Below are positions 56,259 through 64,000 of a DNA stretch of 64,000 nucleotides, one piece after another (positions within the stretch are counted from its first letter, which is position 1; every line of letters starts with the position of its first letter). This stretch comes from Nostoc sp. UHCC 0302 (GTDB lineage Bacteria; Cyanobacteriota; Cyanobacteriia; Cyanobacteriales; Nostocaceae). The translations under genes and the position numbers were made by a program. The DNA lies in NCBI RefSeq assembly GCF_038096175.1, contig NZ_CP151099.1, forward strand, positions 7,232,001-7,296,000, given 5' to 3'. The notes under the pieces were generated by a model. That model was not told the DNA's origin and did not search any database. It saw only the letters and a list, made by a program, of their open reading frames with translations.

Positions 56259-57570
56259 TTTACGAAGTTGTTGTTAAGGTTACTTAGGTTTTCGCTGTTA
56301 GTACTTGGCTCAGACCGGATTTTCACCGCTTTGCTTAATAACCTAGTCAGTACATTGGCATATATAAACTTTATTTTTTAGTCTTTAGTTTTAGTACTCA
56401 AACAAATCACGAAGTACAAAAGACTAAATAAATATTTATGTTTATTCGTGCCTAGTTACTTAAATTTTCAACTTAGGCTTAAATCATTAAGCATACTCAT
56501 AATTTTGCCTGAGAAACTTAATAATTTATGATATTATTTATTATTTTTAATCTATGTTAATGTTTTTTAATTAGAAACTGGTTAACTATTGCAAAGTAAG
56601 CATAAAAAATTCAGATAGAGCATAATAGTTTTAAAATACATATAGTAGTATTTAGAAAAAATTATATTATTGTACTCATATTTTTTTGTAATGCTCTGGT
56701 AAATTTTCCAGCACTGAGGCGCCACATCTAGAAAGTGCTGTCTTGATTCCCATCACCAAGAGTTTATCTGCTGTAACTGAAGAGAATAAACATTCATGTT
56801 TGCCCCTACTTACTCAACATAGAGTGATATTCGCCACTAGAAATCTTTTAGAGGTTAACTATAACACCAGTATTTTTACAGCAAGTTAAAGATTTTTTAT
56901 CCTTTGTATAAGACTGGCTCTTCCTTAGCTCCTCTTAAAAAAGAGGATATTTGAGCATTGCAGTTGATAAAAATAGGTTTAAAAGTCTTTCTACAGAAAC
57001 AATAGAGGAATTCTATATGTTTTCATTTATCCATTTTCTGGAGGAATGAATGATGCTTAAAATTAAATAAACTTATATCTTTAATTAGGAAAATTAATGA
57101 ATAAAAAATATTATTTTTAATAATTTTAGTAGAATATCGGCTTTAATTACTAAATTGACTGAAATTTTTATCTGTAAATACTTAAGCGCCCTTAGAGTGA
57201 AGTGAATATCAGTGAATAATATGCATGAATTCCATAGTCGTAAGCTTCTAAAAATCCAGAGTTAAAATAAAAGTAGATAGATGGCGATCGCTCATTTTAG
57301 CCGATACTCTTACAGAAATTCTCTTTTACCCAAGTTTGTGCAGTCTAAATGGGTAAAGACTAGAATATCTGTGGACAGATTACCCAGCCATTGCAATAGT
57401 GAAAACCTTTGCTGACCGCGCTTGAGAATTTGTACACACTTAACGAGTTAAGTTTATTTGCATCTAATGACTGAAGACCATTTACTGGTAGGGTTGTAAA
57501 TCAGCACAGACTATCTTTTGAAAATTTACTCAAAACTAATTCCCCATTTAAAATCCAGAGGTTTAAATCA
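56259..57570. other. 1.3-kb AT-rich gap
   Basis: Long divergent spacer, strongly AT-rich, with no credible ORF. A small hairpin CCTCTT/AAGAGG lies at 56931-56946 with no T-tract of note. A conserved-looking G/C patch near 56300-56350 (CAGACCGGATTTTCACCGCT) is unassigned. Could harbour unrecognised small RNAs or promoters. Confidence 0.4.
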
Positions 57571-58269
57571 ATGGCTATTAATATTTTTAACACGCAAAAG
57601 AACGAATTAGATGATTATAAAGTTCTTAAAGAAAAACCACACTGGCAAGGACAATCTATGAATAACACCAGTGTTAAAGGTCAAGATACGAAAATGCGAG
57701 ATACCCCTGCAATTGATGATACCGTTTTCAATGGTTTAAATCGCGGGAGAGTTGCTATTTTTATTGATGGTTTAAATTTATTTCAAACAGCTTTACAACT
57801 CGGCATTGAAATTGACTATGTTAAATTGCTTTGTCGTTTAACTAACGGTTCTCGACTTTTGCGTGCTTTCTTCTATACCGGTGTTGATAGCAGTAATGAA
57901 AAGCAACAAGGTTTTCTATTGTGGATGCGTCGTCATGGCTATCGTGTAGTAACCAAAGATTTAGTGTTACTTTCAGAGAATTTAAAAAAATCAAATCTGA
58001 ATGTAGAAATTGCTGTAGATATGCTAAATTTAGCTCCCTACTATAATACTGCGGTTTTAGTTAGTGGAGATGGAGACCTAGCCTATGCTGTGAACGCTGT
58101 CAGCAGAATGGGTGTTCGTGTAGAAGTGGTGAGTTTGCGAACAATGACCAGCGAAAGTTTAATTGATGTTGCTGATTGCTTTATTGACCTTGATAGCATT
58201 AAAAAACACATTCAAAAAGATTCTAATATCGGCTACAGTTATCGAGCTTCGTCCAATTCAAACCTTTAA
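57571..58269 (+). CDS. LabA-type NYN/PIN domain protein
   Basis: 232 residues. An ~60-residue polar N-terminus then an NYN (PIN-like) domain: RVAIFIDGLNLFQTAL (first acidic site), AFFYTGVDSSNEKQQGF, VEIAVDMLNLA (second acid), VLVSGDGDLAYAVNAV (third acid), DVADCFIDLD. LabA in Synechococcus takes part in negative feedback on KaiC-controlled gene expression; related proteins are putative RNases. Orthology versus paralogy cannot be set from sequence alone. Confidence 0.85.
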   Translation: MAINIFNTQKNELDDYKVLKEKPHWQGQSMNNTSVKGQDTKMRDTPAIDDTVFNGLNRGRVAIFIDGLNLFQTALQLGIEIDYVKLLCRLTNGSRLLRAFFYTGVDSSNEKQQGFLLWMRRHGYRVVTKDLVLLSENLKKSNLNVEIAVDMLNLAPYYNTAVLVSGDGDLAYAVNAVSRMGVRVEVVSLRTMTSESLIDVADCFIDLDSIKKHIQKDSNIGYSYRASSNSNL

Positions 58270-58550
58270 TTACTGCAATATCTGTAGTAATTTTCTTAAG
58301 CAAAATAACTAAAACCTTTTATTTTGTAAGTGTATGGGTATGAGTGGGATAAACCTCAATAAAAGTACACAGTAACTTAATCCATTAATAAAAAATCTTT
58401 GAATACACTGATTAATACAGGTAAATACATAATTAACTATGTTGTTGCCAAGAGTTGCTGCAATTTATTGATGGAATTTCTCTACGCCCTTACACTCTTT
58501 CTTCACAAACTAGAGAATGACTCTGCGTATTTTTCTCAAACCTAATTTAA

Positions 58551-59261
58551 ATGGATATTTTAATAGTTGAAGATGAAGCAGAAATTGCTCATTTAATCCA
58601 ACTTTCTTTAGAAAAAGAAGGGTTTTACTGTCGTATTAGCCGCGATGGCATGAATGCCTTGCGGATGTTTCAAGAGCAACCACCTGATTTAATCATTCTA
58701 GATTTAATGATTCCTGGTTTAGATGGGCTAGAAGTATGTGCCAGAATTCGCCAAAAACCAGGTGCAAAAGATCCTTATATTCTAATGCTTACAGCAAAGG
58801 GTGAAGAAATTGATCGCGTAATTGGTTTGTCTACAGGCGCTGATGATTACATGGTCAAACCTTTTAGCCCTAGAGAGTTGGTAGCCAGAGTGCGAGCGCT
58901 ATTGCGGCGTAGCCTCCGCCAAGGCGGACAACATCAGGTCAATCGCACCCAACATTTTATAGTAGATGTAGACCAGCGCACTGCCAGTCGCCAGATGAAT
59001 TCTCAGCAACCAGAAATTCTTGACTTAACTACCTTAGAATTTAACTTGCTCAGCACCTTTGTGAGCAATCCTGGCCGTGTTTGGAACCGCACCCAATTAA
59101 TTGACAAACTTTGGGGCGATAACTTTTTTGGTGATGAGCGCGTGGTCGATACTCATGTGGCTCGATTGCGAAAAAAGATTGAGCCAGATCCTGCGAGTCC
59201 CACTTTTATTAAAACTGTGGTTGGAGTAGGTTATAAATTTGAAGATTCTCCAATGGCGTGA
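58551..59261 (+). CDS. OmpR-family response regulator
   Basis: 236 residues: receiver domain (phospho-Asp 51 in LIILDLMIPGLDG, Lys in DDYMVKPFSP) plus a C-terminal winged-helix DNA-binding domain (LTTLEFNLLSTF, VDTHVARLRKKIE, VGVGYKFE). Its stop overlaps the kinase gene in GTGA at 59258-59261, so the two form a coupled pair. Confidence 0.95.
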   Translation: MDILIVEDEAEIAHLIQLSLEKEGFYCRISRDGMNALRMFQEQPPDLIILDLMIPGLDGLEVCARIRQKPGAKDPYILMLTAKGEEIDRVIGLSTGADDYMVKPFSPRELVARVRALLRRSLRQGGQHQVNRTQHFIVDVDQRTASRQMNSQQPEILDLTTLEFNLLSTFVSNPGRVWNRTQLIDKLWGDNFFGDERVVDTHVARLRKKIEPDPASPTFIKTVVGVGYKFEDSPMA

Positions 59262-60379
59262 TCATCATGAAAATAGGTATGCGTTGGACGAAATCCTTGC
59301 CTTTGGCATCGCGCCTATTTTTCTCCCACCTAGTAGTAATGTTAGTGGGAGTAGTTAGTCTAGTCATAATTAGCAAAATCTCTTCCCCCCGTTTGTTTGT
59401 CTTACATTTGGAACGATTAGAAAGTCAGGGATTCGATTTAATCGATATCCGTCCTGAATTGGTTACAGGATTTGAACTTGCTTGGCGGCGAAGTACTGTT
59501 TGGTCAGTGTTAGTTGGTACTACCGCAGCAGGAGGATTAAGTTATTGGGTATCCAAACGGATTATGCAGCGGCTGACCGAGATGGAGCAAATTACCCAAA
59601 AATTTGCTGCTGGTGAGATGAATGCACGACTACCTTCATCTGACATTCCAGAACTCAATAGACTGGGCGTGAGTTTCAACCGCATGGCAGTCAGTTTAGA
59701 AGGAGTGGAAGCGCGACGGCGTGAACTGATTGGTGACATGACCCATGAACTACGAACACCGCTAACAGTCGTGCGCGGTTACTTGGAGGAACTAGCTGAT
59801 GGGGAAATTGAAGCATCTCCAGAAATTTATCGGCGTTTAGCAAAAGAAACTAAGCGCTTAGAGCGGTTGGTGAATGATTTACAAGAACTCTCTAAGGCAG
59901 AAGCTGGTTATCTGCCAATTAATATACAGCGGGTAAACCTGCGTCCATTGTTAGAGTCATTAGTGGAGAAATTTACTGACCAGCTATTAGAAGATGGCCC
60001 AGTTTTGCAGTTGGAGTGTCCATCTGTGCTGCCTCCGGTTATGGCAGATATTGACCGCACAGAACAGGTATTAGTCAACTTGCTTGGGAATGCAGTGCGC
60101 TACACAGCCAAAGGTTCAATTACTCTTCGTGCTGAGACTGAAGCATCTAAACTCTGGATTGCAGTTGTTGATACAGGCATCGGTATTGCCCCACAAAATT
60201 TACCTCATGTGTTTGAGCGCTTCTGGCGAGCTGACGAATCGCGCGATCGCCATTCTGGTGGAACCGGGATTGGTTTAACGATCTCACGCCGTTTGGTTGA
60301 GTTACAAGGCGGTCAGATTCAGGTAGAAAGCGAATTAGGAATTGGCAGTACCTTTCGCTTTTTTCTACCTTTGGCTTGA
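59258..60379 (+). CDS. HAMP sensor histidine kinase paired with the OmpR regulator
   Basis: 373 residues (GTG 59258; ATG at 59267 also possible). Two membrane spans (~15-40 and ~78-98) with a very short extracytoplasmic loop (~50 residues), HAMP (~98-150), HisKA with DMTHELRTPLTVV, HATPase boxes VVDTGIGIAPQNLPHVFERF and GGTGIGLTISR. The short external loop suggests membrane or intracellular sensing. Partner: the preceding OmpR-type regulator. Resembles BaeS/ResE-type kinases; signal unknown. Confidence 0.92.
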   Translation: MIIMKIGMRWTKSLPLASRLFFSHLVVMLVGVVSLVIISKISSPRLFVLHLERLESQGFDLIDIRPELVTGFELAWRRSTVWSVLVGTTAAGGLSYWVSKRIMQRLTEMEQITQKFAAGEMNARLPSSDIPELNRLGVSFNRMAVSLEGVEARRRELIGDMTHELRTPLTVVRGYLEELADGEIEASPEIYRRLAKETKRLERLVNDLQELSKAEAGYLPINIQRVNLRPLLESLVEKFTDQLLEDGPVLQLECPSVLPPVMADIDRTEQVLVNLLGNAVRYTAKGSITLRAETEASKLWIAVVDTGIGIAPQNLPHVFERFWRADESRDRHSGGTGIGLTISRRLVELQGGQIQVESELGIGSTFRFFLPLA

Positions 60380-60572
60380 GTTCAAAGAAAATACTTCAGA
60401 TACAAGGGATTGACACAAGCTAGTCACGGCTGTGTCATATCCGCTTGCTAGCTTGGAAATACCGAAAATACTGATTTTTATCAGGGTGAACTTTGCATCG
60501 CCACAATTTTTCGAGGTGATAAAGGAGTTGCCGTTAGTTCAAATCCGTTGTGTCTACAGACCAACATGACAC

Positions 60573-60701
60573 ATGAGCAAAAATAATCTGATTTTTAATA
60601 TGTCTACTGTTGTTCTGGCTGCTCTTTTGGTTAGTCTACTCACTGCATCTGGTTACGCTGCGATCGCCTACCTATTCCCTCAAAATAATTCTCAAGATTG
60701 A
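60573..60701 (+). CDS. Possible 42-residue single-span membrane peptide
   Basis: ATG 60573 gives MSKNNLIFNMSTVVLAALLV then SLLTASGYAAIAYLFP and a polar tail (QNNSQD). An internal ATG at 60600 would give 33 residues, the usual size for tiny photosynthetic membrane subunits. The GCGATCGC octamer lies in it. No recognised family, no clear ribosome site. Confidence 0.4.
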   Translation: MSKNNLIFNMSTVVLAALLVSLLTASGYAAIAYLFPQNNSQD

Positions 60702-61518
60702 CTAAATTACAATATTCGTCTATCTAAGTAAATATTTTTAGAAATTTTGATGTATTGAGTCAATTTAATTTATACAGGTTTGTATTTTGAAATCTAATTA
60801 ACTGTAATAGCTGATGAATTGGCATTACCGTTTAACCTATTTACCTCAGCTTAATTTATTAGCTTAGTTTTATACTTTGATTGTCTGGGCATTTCAAAAC
60901 AGCAATATTCTACTAAAATAACAAAATTTTTTATACACATACGAAAAAGCACTTGGAGTTTTGCTCACCAAGCACATTTTCGTATAATTTTACACCAACA
61001 CACTTGTTTGTTGCAACACTTGAAAACCGTAATACTTCCTTTAGAGGGAGAATTACAAGCATAACTTGTGACAAACACGTTGTGAAATGGTATCACTCCT
61101 TGCATTAAATAAGATATCTCTTTCACTATAAAATAGGGAATCTAGAGAGTGACAGTTTCTAAACTGACCTAGTTAAAAACGACTCACTGTTCATGGTATG
61201 AACAAGACCGAGCAAAATCGAAGGAATTCTATGTATTAAGTATAAAATATTATAAATAACTAGCATTTACTTAAGCAGCGCTCCCCCTGTGGATAAAAGC
61301 AAATAGCACAATTTAGCAATGGAAAGAATCGCCATCAAGCTTGTCTGTGAAGGCTCAGACATTGATATAAAAGCGAAGTGAGGCTGAAAGAACTTGCAAA
61401 CTCCTCAGTTTTTTAGGGTACTCTTTTGGTAAGAAATGCATACTCTCTTTTTAAAGTAATAAAATTACAAATATCAAATATAACTTTCTCCAAACGTAAT
61501 ATTTAAAACTGTGGATTT
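60702..61518. other. 817-bp gap with two hairpins
   Basis: TACGAAAA (60940-60947) pairs with TTTTCGTA (60977-60984) around an inner CTTGG/CCAAG stem. GTAAT-A-CTTCC (61029-61039) pairs with GGGAG-A-ATTAC (61046-61056). No ORF is credible. These may be terminators or a small RNA locus upstream of galU. Confidence 0.5.
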
Positions 61519-62418
61519 ATGCTTATAAAAAAAGTTAACAAAGCTGTGATTCCGGCGGCTGGTTTTGGCACTCGGTTGTTTCCAGCTACCAAAGTTGTTA
61601 AAAAAGAACTTTTCCCAATAATTGACCGAGATGGTAGGGCAAAACCTGTAATTCTAGCGATTATTGAAGAGGCAATTAGTGCTGGAATTACAGAAATTGG
61701 CATAGTAGTACAGCCGGATGACAGAGAAATATTTGAAGATTTATTTAAAAATCCACCTAAAAAAGAACTTTTCCACAAACTTTCAGCAGAAAATAAAGAG
61801 TACAGCCAATATCTTCAAGATTTAGGTAGCAAAGTTGCAATCTTAACCCAAGAAGAACAAGAAGGCTATGGTCATGCAGTCTTTTGTGCTAAAGACTGGG
61901 TAAAACATGAGCCATTTCTGCTCATGTTGGGTGATCATATTTATGCATCTGACACTGAAAAATCTTGTGCGCGTCAAATTTTAGATATTTACGAACAAGT
62001 CAATAAAAGTGTTGTTAGCTTAACTACAATACCAACAGAGATTCTTTATAAAGCTGGGTGTGTAACAGGAGTTTGGCAAGAGTTCAACTCAATTCTTGAA
62101 GTTACACAACTTTATGAAAAACCTAGCATTGAATATGCATACCAGCATCTGCGTGTAGAGGGAATAGCCGACAATGAGTTTTTATGTATATTTGGTTTGT
62201 ATGTATTAACACCCAAAATTTTTGATTGTTTAGAAGAACACATTAATCACAATTTTCGAGAACGAGGCGAATTTCAGTTAACATCTTGTCTAGATAGATT
62301 ACGTCAGGAAGAAGGAATGACCGGATATGTTGTTAAAGGTCAGTATTTTGATATAGGAATGCCAAGTGTTTACCGTCAGACAATAATTGATTTTAGAAAT
62401 CGCTATATTTCTAAATGA
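61519..62418 (+). CDS. UTP--glucose-1-phosphate uridylyltransferase family protein
   Basis: 299 residues of the GalU nucleotidyltransferase family: AVIPAAGFGTRLFPATKVV-KKE (nucleotide-binding loop), VVQPDDREIFEDLF, GYGHAVFCAKDW, MLGDHIY (metal-binding Asp), EKPSIEYA, GQYFDIGMP. Makes UDP-glucose (or another NDP-sugar) for polysaccharide and glycolipid synthesis. Slightly divergent from E. coli GalU; substrate assignment is by family. Confidence 0.85.
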   Translation: MLIKKVNKAVIPAAGFGTRLFPATKVVKKELFPIIDRDGRAKPVILAIIEEAISAGITEIGIVVQPDDREIFEDLFKNPPKKELFHKLSAENKEYSQYLQDLGSKVAILTQEEQEGYGHAVFCAKDWVKHEPFLLMLGDHIYASDTEKSCARQILDIYEQVNKSVVSLTTIPTEILYKAGCVTGVWQEFNSILEVTQLYEKPSIEYAYQHLRVEGIADNEFLCIFGLYVLTPKIFDCLEEHINHNFRERGEFQLTSCLDRLRQEEGMTGYVVKGQYFDIGMPSVYRQTIIDFRNRYISK

Positions 62419-62479
62419 AATATATGTGAATCAAAAGTCTAAAGATATAAGATGAAAAGTCTTTTTACACCCCTATCTT

Positions 62480-63499
62480 TTATTTTTTGACAGATGCCTC
62501 TAACATCTGAATTGTCCCAATATCAGCATTCATTTCCACTTCTATACCAATTGGCATAGTAAATTTATCCTTCATATGCCCAATCATTGAACCATACCAA
62601 GCAGGAATTTTTAAGGGAAGTATGTGGTCTTGTAATACTTGCTTCAAAGTAAATGAAGGCTCATCCCCAAGACGACAATTAGTACATTGTCCAAAAATAA
62701 AGCCAGCAATTTGGTTAAGAATCCCGGCGTTTTTTAACTGCGTCAGCATCCGGTCTACACGGTAAACATCCTCACCAATTTCTTCCACAAACAAGATGCT
62801 TTTGTTCCAGGAAGGCAAGTCAGGTGAGCCTACCATCGCTGCTAACACTGACAAGTTACCACCCACAAGTTTACCCCTTGCTTTTCCTGGTGCGATTGTC
62901 TCCACTGCAACTTCCCCGGTAAGATTTTGCATTGTTACTGCTTCAGCATTAAATAGGATGCGCTTGAAGTAATCTACCGTAAACTGATTCCAGGTAGACG
63001 TGGCAACTGGCCCGTGAAAAGTAATCATTCGCGTGCGGGCATTAATTGCTAACAACAGAGAAGTAATATCGCTGTATCCCATAATAATTTTCGGATGGGA
63101 ACGGATGAGCGAGTAGTTCAGTAAGGGTAAGATGCGATTACAGCCCCAGCCACCACGCATAGCAATGATTGCTTTCACAGAGTGATCGCTAAACATATAA
63201 TTAATATCATCGGCGCGATCGCTATCTTTACCAGCTAAATAGCCGTAACGATCTAAAATATGCGCCCCTACCTTGACTTTTAAGCCTAATTTTAATAACT
63301 CTTCTTTCGCAGTTTCGATATCTTTAGGTTCAATGATACCCGCAGGGGCAATCAATCCTACTGTATCGCCTATTTGTAAGCGCGGTGGTTTGAGAATAGT
63401 GTTTGGATATAGCTTACCTTGGGCGGCAACTAATGGCGTCTGGCTAGCTATGGCAGCTAGCCCACAGGCTGTAAGAAATTGTCTGCGCTTAATGGTCAT
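62480..63499 (-). CDS. LD-carboxypeptidase (S66 family) with Tat signal
   Basis: 339 residues. Tat-type signal peptide (IKRRQFLTACGLAA...) then an S66/MccF-like peptidase: VGLIAPAG, MRGGWGCNRILPLL, nucleophile in IMGYSDITSLL, GGNLSVLAAMVGSPD and EEIGEDVYRVDRMLTQL (Glu), late His in GMIGHM. LdcA-type enzymes trim tetrapeptides in cell-wall recycling; export by Tat suggests action in the periplasm, unlike cytoplasmic E. coli LdcA. Confidence 0.88.
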   Translation of the reverse strand: MTIKRRQFLTACGLAAIASQTPLVAAQGKLYPNTILKPPRLQIGDTVGLIAPAGIIEPKDIETAKEELLKLGLKVKVGAHILDRYGYLAGKDSDRADDINYMFSDHSVKAIIAMRGGWGCNRILPLLNYSLIRSHPKIIMGYSDITSLLLAINARTRMITFHGPVATSTWNQFTVDYFKRILFNAEAVTMQNLTGEVAVETIAPGKARGKLVGGNLSVLAAMVGSPDLPSWNKSILFVEEIGEDVYRVDRMLTQLKNAGILNQIAGFIFGQCTNCRLGDEPSFTLKQVLQDHILPLKIPAWYGSMIGHMKDKFTMPIGIEVEMNADIGTIQMLEASVKK

Positions 63500-63669
63500 G
63501 ATGAGAGTCTATTGTAATTTAGATGGACAGTAAAAGTCGGCATAGGTTTTGGGAAAACTAGAGTTATGGAAGTGCTTTTCGCGCAACGGATGCTTTTTTT
63601 CAAAAGAAAGCAAATTCCATCAACTCTTTGTTTTTATCCGAATCATTAATTTATATTTAAGAGGTTTTT

Positions 63670-64000
63670 GTGCTGGCTACAGACTCTCATCAAACCCCAA
63701 AACTCCCGAAGCAATTAATTTGGGCAGTGTGGCTAATTTGTGTGCTGCCATTTACATTGAATTTGTTGGGAGTAAATTTTGGTTCAGCACAAGTACCCCT
63801 AAATTTAGAGGGAGTCTCTGGCAAAGCCAATGAAGTTACAGAAGTGATTTACCACACTTTGGCAGGCAGTTTTATCCACACAATTCTAGAGTGGAGTGCC
63901 TTCTGTGCAGCCATCTTCACGGTCATTCTGGCTTTTGCTCACTTCAGTATTAAGTACGATGTCACCACGCCAATTATTGGAGTCACTCTGTTGTGTGCAG
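63670..64000 (+). CDS. N-terminus of a polytopic membrane protein, probably a sensor kinase (3' truncated)
   Basis: GTG 63670 preceded by AAGAGG at 63659-63664 opens a frame that runs to the window end. Residues: polar start, TM (~17-36, LIWAVWLICVLPFTLNLLGV), an extracytoplasmic loop, TM (~75-95, ILEWSAFCAAIFTVILAF), then FSIKYDVTTPIIGVTLLCA. This resembles the N-terminal membrane sensor of large cyanobacterial PAS/histidine kinases. No kinase domain is visible within the window. An ORF in another frame (63549-63833) overlaps and is rejected. Confidence 0.55.
   Translation, partial: MLATDSHQTPKLPKQLIWAVWLICVLPFTLNLLGVNFGSAQVPLNLEGVSGKANEVTEVIYHTLAGSFIHTILEWSAFCAAIFTVILAFAHFSIKYDVTTPIIGVTLLCA

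Noticed and set aside
60500-60570. Possible tRNA (GTTCAAATCC-like T-loop)
   Set aside because: No T-stem pairing, acceptor stem or anticodon arm can be drawn around it.
63549-63833. 94-residue plus-strand ORF near the window end
   Set aside because: The overlapping frame from GTG 63670 has a ribosome site, membrane-protein composition and stays open to the window end.

Overview
The window is chromosomal DNA of a filamentous, probably heterocyst-forming cyanobacterium (Nostocales, Nostoc/Anabaena-like). Signs are many GCGATCGC (HIP1) octamers, photosystem II genes psbK and psbM, a LabA-type NYN protein, zinc-ribbon Ser/Thr kinases, heptameric short tandem repeats (STRRs), and dispersed GC-rich palindromes in the gaps. 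Species cannot be fixed from the sequence.

Layout. 1-2.3 kb: 3' end of hemJ, a tiny membrane ORF behind a hairpin, a DUF6671-type protein, and two tandem ~150-bp repeats that look like minus-strand small RNA units. 2.3-7.3 kb: a sensor histidine kinase and a two-gene amino-acid ABC transporter (fused binding protein-permease plus ATPase). 7.6-9.6 kb: a decaying patch with dispersed repeats, two tandem paralogous unknown genes and the C-terminal remnant of a dynamin-like protein. 9.7-15.1 kb: purU and a Gld-type ABC exporter operon whose gaps carry repeat elements. 15.4-21.5 kb: three Ser/Thr kinases, one fused to an FGE-like domain, two sharing an unnamed C-terminal domain. 21.8-27.8 kb: a PaaK-like adenylate-forming enzyme, a PstS-like secreted protein, an IS transposase relic and a GloVer-repeat secreted protein, separated by ~0.9 kb gaps.

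28.7-38.5 kb is the most striking part: nine same-strand genes reading as a type IV secretion-like apparatus in VirB order (VirB2-like, B3-like, B4 ATPase, B5-like, B6-like, two B8-like, B10-like, short B9-like). No relaxase, coupling protein, VirB11 or transglycosylase gene is seen in the window. The cluster abuts housekeeping genes lnt and gyrA.

38.5-64 kb is mostly conserved core: lnt (with repeat DNA in its reading frame), gyrA (with an acidic repeat insert), a ClC channel whose C-terminus is encoded by an STRR, HDAC-family deacetylase, TerB protein, murF, GNAT, comF, PPC-domain protein, cobS, tgt, psbK, a 2Fe-2S ferredoxin, psbM, a tandem universal stress protein, labA-like, an OmpR-type two-component pair, galU, an S66 LD-carboxypeptidase and the 5' end of a membrane protein cut by the window edge. 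Several proteins under 60 residues (psbK, psbM and four candidates) were found by direct reading. No tRNA, rRNA or CRISPR array was recognised.
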